Assembly (NCBI GenBank): GCA_963422465.1
Contig: OY730174.1
Coordinates: 2,356,001-2,420,000 of the forward strand
Reading direction: 5' to 3'
DNA from: Lichina pygmaea
Taxonomy: Eukaryota > Ascomycota > Lichinomycetes > Lichinales > Lichinaceae
Length of the DNA: 64,000 nt
Shown here in pieces: positions 35,523 to 44,480 of the stretch; the first letter of the stretch is position 1, and every line of letters starts with the position of its first letter. The position numbers and the translations under genes are program-made. The notes under the pieces are model-generated. The model was not told the DNA's origin, made no database searches, and saw only the letters and a list, made by a program, of their open reading frames with translations.

Positions 35523-37098
35523 ATGGCAGGTTTCCTCCCTCAAGGATCTTCTGCCAAGCGTTGATCTTGATGAATGCATGATGCCAGACACTCGAGCCGT
35601 ACTTTAAACTCCGTGGCCAACACATGTCACGAATACTAGATATACACCTTCTGTAGGAACAACCCGTTTCAGTTTCATACCACGAGACAGGCGTTATGCT
35701 ACTGAGAACATATGAAGCCAGCACAGCGTGCCCAAGTACACACGTAGATCAGGCTTCAGAACCGGTATTCAAGCAGCATCGGCGTGTCTCGGCAGACTAC
35801 TCTTTCAACGCGACCTGAGCCGTTGCCCCGGCTCAGGCGTCCTTTCTTCGAACGTACGCTCTGCCCATTAGCTACGGTATACGTCACAGTATCGCTCGAG
35901 ACAATGATATTTTCATACAGATGAGGACTCACCACGTTAAATTCACCAATGTCAGAAGAAAGAGATGCGTACGACTCTCGAGAACATTAGAAATCTCTTC
36001 CGCCGTTTCGTACTTTTGGAGGCATAAGGGTACAGTAAACTGTGGGTCGAACAGTACAAAGTAGAAGGGAGTTCGACTCTTACGTTGATTATATATTCAA
36101 CACTCCTCAACTTCTATTACATGCGACCACACCTTATAGAGAACTGGGCATCCCGTCCGATCTGCCATACATAAGCTACAATGGGGCGGATTAGTAGTTG
36201 GGTCGGTGACGACCAGCGAATACCCGCTGTTGCATGTACCTCACCCAGTCTGTTTGTCTTGTCACAATCTGATGTTGCTCCTTTTTTTCGTTCCTGTCTC
36301 TATTGAAGGACTGGAAAAGGCGAAGTATGAATCTAAGACTGGAATGTCGACGACGCAGAGGATCTCTGCAGTAGGGCCACCAATACGCAGCTGAGAGCAA
36401 GCATGATCACTTCTGACACGGGGTACGTTACGTACGAAGAAGCGAGCTGCGAGGGTGGTCGAAATCTACGAGTACTGCTAGCCCGAGCTAGGCCCCGGAG
36501 TTAGTCAGCTACATAGCCAGGCCATATACTCGTAGGCCTCGAATCCTTCGGGGGCTTCAACGAACAGCTTTCTCCCCCTCGGCATTCAGGCAGTCGCCTT
36601 GTAACCGTGCCATCTACATTACGACGGCGTTAGAGTACTATGGCAGAGGGACGACTGTCTCAAACGATCACTGCATGACAGACGGGTTTTCAGCTACAGC
36701 AGAGCGCTACTATGACCTCCAAGAAAGCGCAGAAACCGAAAGAAACATGATTTTCGAGAATGATGAAAGACGCAGAGAGAGAAGAGAAGCTACCCTCCGC
36801 TCTAAAAGAAACAAGTCTTCACATTATGCAACAAAAAATCATCATCATTCGTCAAGAACCTATATGAACTGCAGAGCCAGCTCAAGTGAAGTCCTGCGCA
36901 ACTCTATTCTACCCATTCCTCAACGCCACAGCGCCAAAGGATCCAGTACGCGCCTCTTGTCCAACTCATTCGACAGACGTCTCTACCACACCAACGAGCG
37001 AAGCGAAACAGGAATCAAATATATCACCAAGAAAGCAGTACCTAAGAAAATCAAGCAAGGGAATCGGGCTATAACTCTATGTTCACCACCATCTCCAT
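35523..37098. other. Spacer with possible transposon relic
   Basis: About 1.6 kb, AT-richer. At 35988-36030 the text resembles the right end of the Tc1/mariner-type elements (AGAAATCT, TTCCG, TACTTTTGG) but is degenerate and a partner end was not found. A GTAC/TACG patch lies at 36422-36440. An ATG frame of 146 codons (36675-37115, Arg/Ser-rich) has no recognised feature. Confidence 0.4.
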
Positions 37099-37557
37099 CT
37101 ATCCTTCTAAGGTGATTCCCCCATGGTGGCTGCTGTTGGAATGAGGGTGGTCGCCAGATGGTGGGTTACTGCCTATTTCAACCATACTTATGGTTAGTGA
37201 CGGCGGCTTTTTGGGGATCATCGGGGTAGCAGTTGAAGGGGGACTGGCGAAGACGTACCGATGATGGCTCTCAGCTAAACCATTGTTCGGATGTTGCCAA
37301 GTGGCGTCGACGGCGGGATCGTAACGATGGTCGCAAGTCGGGCAGGCAGGCGTGAGACGGAGGAGCCACGGTCCCCCATCGTCGACGCTGCACATCCAGT
37401 ATACGTCCTGGCCGTTTTGATTGAGAGCGGAGCAAAACACGTGCGACGCGGAGTCATTGGCGAGGGGCCTGTTTTTACAGCATGTGAGACAGGTTCGACC
37501 ATTGCCTGTCTACCGTGGGATCGAACGTTCGAAAAAACAGCACCACACTCACATCAT
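37099..37557 (-). CDS. Candidate small Cys-pair protein, tentative
   Basis: Not recognised with certainty. A model with exons 37557-37553, 37509-37479 and 37407-37259 (or on to 37099) gives MIQAMVEPVSHA joined to DVYWMCSVDDGGPWLLRLTPACPTCDHRYD. The last part resembles short fungal proteins that carry a W-x-C...G-P-x-L-L-x-L-T...C-x-x-C-x-H metal-binding pattern, although one Cys of the first pair is absent here. A TATATAAT box at 37669-37676 lies about 110 bp upstream. The second donor (GTAAAA) is weak, and the 3' end is unclear because a GTACGT donor occurs at 37258. The function is unknown. Confidence 0.35.
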
Positions 37558-37668
37558 GTCAGATGGTGGTGTCCGAAACGTTCTTGACTTGGTGAAGGTG
37601 CATACACAGGAGTTTCTTCGTCGACTCGCGTGCCAATTTCTGATGATAGACAACGGAGGAGAAACTGC

Positions 37669-37676
37669 ATTATATA
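37669..37676 (-). promoter_or_regulatory. TATA box of the small Cys-pair gene
   Basis: TATATAAT on the minus strand about 110 bp before the proposed ATG at 37557, followed by a pyrimidine-rich leader. Confidence 0.35.
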
Positions 37677-37856
37677 GCTCGTTCGGAGGCATGGGGAGAC
37701 ATGGGGCGCGAGTAAGGAAGCTAGCGGCCAGCGAAGAGTAATGAGGACACAAGGAAGACAGCAGGGCTTGGCCGAAGAGACGATGGCGAATTGGGCACCA
37801 ATTGCGAGTAATGCTCGGCCTCCTGCTAGCTTAGAGAAGTCCGTCCAAACTAGTTC

Positions 37857-38464
37857 CTAGCTCTGCCAACTCACGATATCCAGCGATACCGCCTCAATAA
37901 GAGGCGCCGTGATTTGGATCGATGGCAGTGCCTCCCATGGCCATTCCTGAGAATCTTCACCGACAAAATATCGTTCAAGAAACTGAGCTATCTTATTCCC
38001 AGCCTCAAACGACCAGGGCGAATAACACGTTGAACTCTTATCAAAAAACACTTTGCATGCGACGTTCCTCGTATCAAGCTCCGGAGCATTAACTTTCTCT
38101 TTGGCATCCGGCAAGGCCACGTCCCGGCGGTCAATGCCATTCTGCTTCCAGAATGTTGTTGGAAGGTCCGAAGATCAGGGACGTTGCACGAATCTGGGTC
38201 TCTTCGCCTCGGCTTCTGTTGCTTGATGCACCCAGGTAGAAAGAGGTACCGACAAAGAGCGACATCAAGCCTGAGCCTCCAAAGGAGGCTCTTCGGGATG
38301 TAGATGCCGCCCGCCTTTCCGACACCGAGAGACTGCCATGCAACGTCGTACAATGCAGATGGGACAATCGGGGGGTGGAATGGCCCTGCATCACCCACGG
38401 GTCCCTGAAAGGCGGTGTGAAATAAGAGGGTAGCGGATAGCCCATGAACCAATATAGACTGCAT
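37857..38464 (-). pseudogene. Broken protein-coding gene, unrecognised
   Basis: Three overlapping frames each carry protein-like text with no stops over their part: GPVGDAGPFHPPIVPSALYDVAWQ early, then LMSLFVGTSFYLGASSNRSR, then NVACKVFFDKSSTCYSPWSF and FLERYFVGEDSQEWPWEAL. Composition and amino-acid use in each part look coding, but the frame changes about twice, and no canonical intron was found that would connect them. It is either a decayed gene or one with unusual introns. The family was not recognised. Confidence 0.3.
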
Positions 38465-39271
38465 TAACGAGTTGCGGACCTTGCATAGGAGTCTTCATTG
38501 GAAGGGCTGGAGCTAACATCAAGGATGCACGAAACCAATGACCCACGGATACTTTCGGACAGGGGACCCTCTCCAGATCTGACGATGCTCTTCACGGCAT
38601 AGCCATTGAGAAAGCTCATGTCGTTCTTGTCATACGCATGGGTATAAGCCTCATGCTATAGTAGAAGAGTGTAAAGCCACCCTCTTGTGATAGCATCCAC
38701 GCCTCACACAGGAGGCTATAACATCTTGATCGCTTGATGGACTATGGAGGACTGACAAGTGTTATGACTCAAGCCCGAGGCCTTGAGAGTTGCACAGCCA
38801 TCCAAGACCAAGCTTCGGCATCGACGTTGCCAGGTAACCTGCCTCGCAAGTGAAGCCATGGGCATTAGCATTACGGTGATGAGCACAAGGTAGAACAGCA
38901 GGGGGCGAACAACGTAGCCTCAGAGATTTGGTGGGCTGAGCAGTGCCGTATGATTGCGTACGTGGGGCCAGAAGGCGGCATCGCCCAGAGCATGCCTCTT
39001 GAGACCCAGCAGGGCGAAGAAAACTGGGCTCAAAGTAAGCCATCGTCACTGGTCATTGATTAGTTGCCTTGCCAATGCCTCATTAGACTCGTTGCCATAT
39101 GATGTCATATGTGTACTGTACCGTACCGTAGGAGGGTTCTCGACGTGCATTTACGCGTGATGACAAGCTCAGTCACGTGAAATGGAGCTGGTTGTCGATC
39201 TCACTGCAAGCAGCTGACGAGGCCTTGGAGCCGTACGAGGTCCTGAGAATTATCTTCCACTGCAGTCAGGT
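38465..39271. other. Spacer upstream of the palmitoyltransferase gene
   Basis: About 800 bp. It contains GTACCGTACCGTA at 39118-39129 and a TCACGTGA site at 39173-39180. No gene is supported. Confidence 0.5.
39173..39180. promoter_or_regulatory. TCACGTGA site upstream of PFA5
   Basis: Perfect 8-bp palindrome TCACGTGA about 95 bp before the ATG. This is the classical Cbf1/bHLH site. Binding here is inference. Confidence 0.35.
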
Positions 39272-40902
39272 ATGCCTATCTGCAGCGAGCAGCGCATGAA
39301 CGTATGGGTTGCGCGGTTCATTCCTTTGATGCTTGCCGGCGTTGTTGCTTATTCTCTCTATGTGGTGGTGGTACTTCTCTGTGGTAAGTCCATGGAAGCA
39401 CGATTCAGTCGATGGAGTTGAGCAGCGCTGACCTCACTATGACAGTAAACCATCTGCTTAATCCACCAGAGACCTCAGGATACACGACTCGTAATGGACC
39501 AGCCATCATAATTCTTGTCCTATATTTCGCTTTGCTGTTTCCGATGACCATCTCTTATGGCCGACTACTGTATACAATCGTTGCCAACCCAGGTTTTGTC
39601 CCGAGAGGTCCAGTGTGGTATGAACAAGAGGAGAGAGCTCGTTTAGGCCAGACACCACAGCGCAGGCGTTATGCGTCAGCCTACTCGGACTCAGAGAAGG
39701 CGTACGGCAAGGCTTCGGCTCCGTCGAAGCTCGAGCACTACAAAAGCAAAGACGCAACGCCTGATCTGACCGCATTCTACAATAAAGAGGTCTACAGTTG
39801 CAAAGATGATGGAAGACCGCCTTGGTGCAGTCATTGCATGCAGTGGAAGCCGGAACGGGTGCACCACTCCGCCCAAGTCGGTAGATGTGTCTTCAAGTTT
39901 GATCATTTTTGTCCCTGGTACGTCCGTAACTGGCAAGCCTCGAACTCTGTCCCACGCATTAACAACTTATCTGCTTGATGAGACGATGCTTCGCCGATCG
40001 TTACTGGTATATGCGTCGGTAGCAGCTCGCATGCTAACACCGCTGGCAGGGTCGGTGGAATCATCGGGGAGACGACGTTCAAGTTCTTCACCCAGTTTCT
40101 CTTCTATGCCTCGGTTTTTTGCGCATTCCTTTTGATCGTGTTGGCCATTTTTATCGCAGAGGGTCGTCAAAAGGTATGCTCATCTGTGCATTACGTATCA
40201 CACTTTCTCCTAACTTCATCCTACCGTCGCAGAGAGATTGTGATAGGAAGCTGACGTGTAGGTTGAGCAGGGGGACGACTTGAATGTGCCGTGGGTCGTT
40301 GTTCTTGCTCTGTAAGAACGGCGTCAAGCCTTTTGGATCTGCCAGGTCGCTTACAAACGCGTAGGGCGGCTTTCTTCCTCTTTTTCGGCGGGGGTATGGC
40401 TATTAGTTCGATCTACTTCGTTCTCAAAAACTTGACGACTATCGAGAACCTTGCGAGAAAAGTGGCGATATGGAACTTTGCAGTGCGCTTGCCGGCCTCT
40501 GCCCAGGGGTTCCCTCCGAGGCCCGATCATTCGGGCTCTCTGGATGCGCCGCCAGTAGGGATTGCCAACGAAAGTCAAAGCGATCTGGAGCATGGTCGGT
40601 CCAGCCTTGCACCAATAAACCCGGCGGATCCTCCTCCGATTGCTGTTTTGCAAACAGAGAGGGGGGAAAATCCGTGGGACTTGGGAACGTGGGAGAATTG
40701 GAGATCAATCATGGGCAGCAGGGTCATCGACTGGGTTTTGCCGGTTCGATATTCTCCTACCTGTGACCATGATGGGACAGAGTGTGCGTATCCCCTGGGC
40801 CCCGTGGTGCGCAGGTTACGGCAACGGCATGGACTGCTCCCCCACACGCCAATCGCGACCAGCACCAATCGCGATCGGCTCTCTGAGAAGGCTCCAGAAT
40901 GA
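39272..40902 (+). CDS. PFA5: Palmitoyltransferase, PFA5 type (DHHC family)
   Basis: Membrane enzyme that attaches palmitate to cysteines of proteins. Exons: 39272-39383, 39446-39917, 40050-40173, 40262-40311 and 40365-40902, giving 431 aa. Membrane spans: two before the cysteine-rich domain (IPLMLAGVVAYSLYVVVVLL and IIILVLYFALLFPMTISY), two after it (FFTQFLFYASVFCAFLLIVLAIFI and AAFFLFFGGGMAISSIYFVL). The cysteine-rich domain is [37 protein letters not shown]. The active motif is DHFC instead of DHHC, normal for PFA5. The position after HH is Ser where PFA5 relatives carry Cys (HHC), a loss of a metal ligand seen directly. LTTIENLARK follows as the TTxE-like motif. The start chosen is the upstream in-frame ATG; 39296 is the alternative. 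Confidence 0.88.
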
Positions 40903-42065
40903 TACTCGCTGCAGATTGGTATTTGAATCTAGCGGCACCTACCCTTTTCTGCATTGCTTGGTGTAATGTACGGTTGAAGGAGAGATGGTCGAGGCTGATT
41001 CTGTCGTTGAGTGAGTCATCTATCCAGTGAGTTCATCCCAAGTCCGGTCTTTGGTGTAAGCATTGTCCTGATGTAGTCAGCTACGTGCAGCACGCCGCTC
41101 TGTAACCTCCCTCTGAGTCAAGACGTTCTTTGAGATGGAGCATGGTCGTGATCAGATGCACAACTCCAGATCCATATGCCTTCTGTCACCAGCCAGTTTG
41201 CGATCACGGAACCGAGGCTATGGACGCTGACACTGGTATGGGCTGTGGCATCGGATACCCGATCTTCGTCTTCGCAAGCCTCCTACAGGATTTGGAAGTT
41301 TTATAATGGGTCTACGGTTTGGCTGAGGAGGTCGACTACTCCGCGGAGGCCGGTAATCGATACCTGGTCAAACGATGGGACTTGGGTGCTTGTGTAAAGC
41401 CTTGGAGACATACGTCTCCGACTATGCGTACTAGAGTCATCGAAGGATCGAACCATATTCAATAGGGAGACCTAGGCGTAATCGGCCCAAGCCTTTAGCG
41501 AAAGAACGCCTACACACCGATGCTTAAGGTAGCATCCGCTAGCCCACTTGCAGTGTACCGCAAACCCCCGGCCGCCACTAGCAAGCAGCGGAAATCCATG
41601 AACTCTGGAAGCTATTTTACGCGCTTGACGCGATGCGACGAAAGGATCTACCTCGTGATCACTCGAAAAAGATGGCGACAAAGTAATGCTGTCTTCCCCG
41701 TGCTTATTTTGCCAGATAGCAGCTCCATATGAAGGAGATCTGCAGCTACTGAAAGCGGCGACAATGATGGCTGTGGGACAACTGTAAAGCTACAGTAAGT
41801 ACGTACGTACGAGGGGATTTGAACGCAGTCACGGTAATGTCTCTGATGGTTGGCTGATAGCTGTACTGGTAGTCTTGCAGCAGACTACACCAGCAGAATC
41901 ATCCATGAATCTTGCTATATCTTCTTACCCTCTTAGCAAACCACGCGACTTAATTAGCAGTTATGGACAGGTAGCGGGTGCGGTCCACTCATACGGCAGA
42001 GAGCACGCCCTCCTCGTTCTTCTCCTCCCGCTGCGGCTCGCAGGAGTGCGCGTCATCCAGCAACC
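40903..42065. other. Spacer upstream of RAD30
   Basis: About 1.16 kb with no recognised gene. A GTACGTACGTAC block lies near 41798-41811. Confidence 0.5.
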
Positions 42066-44480
42066 ATGTCTTCCCCACAATCCTTCGTCCACTCTTCTCC
42101 GCTCTCGGCGACGGCAGTCAGTCCGCAGGCGCGTCGCCGGTCGCGCTTCACGTACCGACATCTATCGCAACTGAGCGGATCATCGGCCAACTGTCCATTG
42201 CGCGTCGTCGCACATGTCGACCTGGACGCCTTCTACGCGCAGTGCGAGATGAAGCGACTAGGCGTGTCAGAGGACACGCCGTTGGCGGTGCAGCAATGGG
42301 GCAGTTTCATCGCGATCAACTACCCGGCGAGGAAGTACGGCTTGTCGCGGTTCTCGACCGTGGTCGAGGCGGCAAAGGTGTGTCCCCATATGGTCATGCA
42401 ACACGTGGCAACTTGGAAGGAAGGGGATAATAAGTGGGCATATCATGACGACGCGCCGGAGAACGTCGCGACGCACAAAGTGTCACTGGATCCCTACCGA
42501 TTACAGTCGAGGCAAATCATGAGTCTGATCAAGGAGTGCTTGCCTCCGCCACCCGTGCAGCGTGTGGAGAAAGCAGGCGTGGACGAGGTTTTTCTGGATC
42601 TATCAGCCCAGGTGCATGGCGTCCTACTCTCGAGATATCCTGAGCTGAGCACGCCGGCGCCGTACGATGACCCGGCGGAGAATCTGCCGCGGCCTCCGAC
42701 AACTGCGCTGGAATGGGGCGCCGGCGCGGTGATCGACCTGGACGAGACGGAGACCGAGGACGATGACCCAGACTGGGACGACCTGGCGATGCAGATCGGG
42801 TCAGAAATCGTACGGGGCGTACGAGGTTCGATCAGAGAGCGTCTAGGGTACACATGCTCGGCGGGGATCGCGCGGAACAAGATGCTCGCGAAACTGGGGT
42901 CAGCGCACAACAAGCCGAACCAGCAGACGATCGTGCGGGACCGGGCCGTGCAGCAATTTCTCTCGGGCTTCAAGTTCACGAAGATCCGCAACCTCGGTGG
43001 GAAACTTGGGGACGAGGTCGTGTCGAGCTTCGGCGTAGACACGATTAGCGAGCTGCTCAAAGTGCCCATCGAACAGCTCAAGAGGAAACTCGGCAACGAG
43101 ACCGGGACGTGGGTGTACCAGACCGTGCGCGGCGTGGACCAGAGCGAGGTCAATCCGCGTACTCAGATCAAGTCGATGCTCTCGGCCAAGTCCTTCCGGC
43201 CAACCATCTCCTCGGCCGAGCAGGCGGAGCGGTGGCTACGCATCTTCGCGGCCGACATATTCGCGCGCCTCGTCGAGGAGGGCGTGCTCGACAACCGTCG
43301 ACGGCCACGTACGATCAATCTGCAGCATCGACACCAGGGTCAGACCAAAGCGCGGTCGTGCGCGATCCCAACGGGCAGGGCCATCGATGAGGCTGTTCTC
43401 TTCGACCTATCGAGAACCTTGCTGAGGCACATCATCGCTGAAGGTGAAGTGTGGCCCTGCGCGAACCTGAGCCTCAGCGTGGCCGGATTTGAGGACGGCA
43501 TCACGGGCAATCGCAAGATAGGGCAGTTCCTCGTGACAGGGAAAGAAGCGACGGCTCTGCGGCAGTCCGCGTTTGCTGCGTCGTCGTCAATACCACTACA
43601 ATCACTTTCAGCAGCGGCAGGACAAGATTTCGATGGCCATGTTGAGAATTCGACCAAACGACGGAAGCTGAATGACAAGATCAACGACGAAGGAGCAGGT
43701 ATTCAGAGGTTCTTCCGCAAGAGCGCCGACGACAGCTGCGAGAAAGAGAATACGAGGAAGGATATTTATGCGGCTGAGAGAGATGTCTCGTTGGAGCACT
43801 GTACTACAAAGTCTCGACCTCTGGATAAAGTCGGCGATGATGTCGATGATGTCGATGATGATAACAATGACAACGAAGAAGATCCTTCCAAGAAGCGCAC
43901 ACCGGAGGCCCTCCATCCCAACTCACCGCCCCTCGCAAATGACGCACAAGATCAAACCCAGCCTCAGACGGAAAACCGAGACAAAGACCGACAAGGCAGC
44001 ACAAACAATCAGTCAAGCCCGTCACTCCCAGAGATATCCTCATCCTCACCATCGGTCCCCTCATCAACGGGCGTGTTTCTCTGTGCTCGGTGCCGGCAAA
44101 GACTGTCCCATTGGGAAAAGGACGAGCATGACGACTGGCATTTCGCCATGGATCTCCATCGGCAGGACCAGCAAGAACAGGGGCAGGAGCTGGGGCGATC
44201 ACCGCTGCAGTTGGAGCTGCAGCAGCGACAGCAACAACATCTGGGCCAGGGGCAGGAGCACGGGCGGCAGCGGGGTTTTTTTCATCCTACAACAGCATCT
44301 TCCACGACCAATCCTCCAACTACTACCTTGACACTCCCGCTACCATCACCAACAGCAAAGACGAAGAAAGCACTACCACCGACAAAAACAGGAGCAAGGC
44401 GAAACGGACAAGGACCGGGTCAGGGACATGGTCAAGGACAGGGGCATGGACAACGCCGTCTCGTGTTTCAGCCTCGATAG
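42066..44480 (+). CDS. RAD30: DNA polymerase eta
   Basis: Y-family translesion polymerase that copies past UV dimers. Single exon, 804 aa; in this window most other genes have introns. The ATG is preceded by CAACC. Catalytic acidic residues: D52 and D54 in HVDLDAFYAQCE, D173/E174 in GVDEVFLDLS. The finger contains INYPARKYGLSRF. Thumb and little-finger motifs follow: LGYTCSAGIARNKMLAKLGSAHNKPNQQT, FKFTKIRNLGGKLGDEV, and MLSAKSFRP. A PIP-like motif IQRFF (about residue 545) precedes an acidic stretch. A UBZ zinc finger follows (about 668-700: FLCARCRQRLSHWEKDEHDDWHFAMDLH, C-C-H-H). The tail is rich in Gln, Gly and His (GQGHGQGQGHG) and is not seen in yeast. Confidence 0.95.
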   Translation: MSSPQSFVHSSPLSATAVSPQARRRSRFTYRHLSQLSGSSANCPLRVVAHVDLDAFYAQCEMKRLGVSEDTPLAVQQWGSFIAINYPARKYGLSRFSTVVEAAKVCPHMVMQHVATWKEGDNKWAYHDDAPENVATHKVSLDPYRLQSRQIMSLIKECLPPPPVQRVEKAGVDEVFLDLSAQVHGVLLSRYPELSTPAPYDDPAENLPRPPTTALEWGAGAVIDLDETETEDDDPDWDDLAMQIGSEIVRGVRGSIRERLGYTCSAGIARNKMLAKLGSAHNKPNQQTIVRDRAVQQFLSGFKFTKIRNLGGKLGDEVVSSFGVDTISELLKVPIEQLKRKLGNETGTWVYQTVRGVDQSEVNPRTQIKSMLSAKSFRPTISSAEQAERWLRIFAADIFARLVEEGVLDNRRRPRTINLQHRHQGQTKARSCAIPTGRAIDEAVLFDLSRTLLRHIIAEGEVWPCANLSLSVAGFEDGITGNRKIGQFLVTGKEATALRQSAFAASSSIPLQSLSAAAGQDFDGHVENSTKRRKLNDKINDEGAGIQRFFRKSADDSCEKENTRKDIYAAERDVSLEHCTTKSRPLDKVGDDVDDVDDDNNDNEEDPSKKRTPEALHPNSPPLANDAQDQTQPQTENRDKDRQGSTNNQSSPSLPEISSSSPSVPSSTGVFLCARCRQRLSHWEKDEHDDWHFAMDLHRQDQQEQGQELGRSPLQLELQQRQQQHLGQGQEHGRQRGFFHPTTASSTTNPPTTTLTLPLPSPTAKTKKALPPTKTGARRNGQGPGQGHGQGQGHGQRRLVFQPR

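Noticed and set aside
36675-37115. 146-codon Arg/Ser-rich ATG frame
   Set aside because: Low-complexity, overlaps the 3' part of the small Cys-pair candidate on the other strand, and lacks any conserved pattern.
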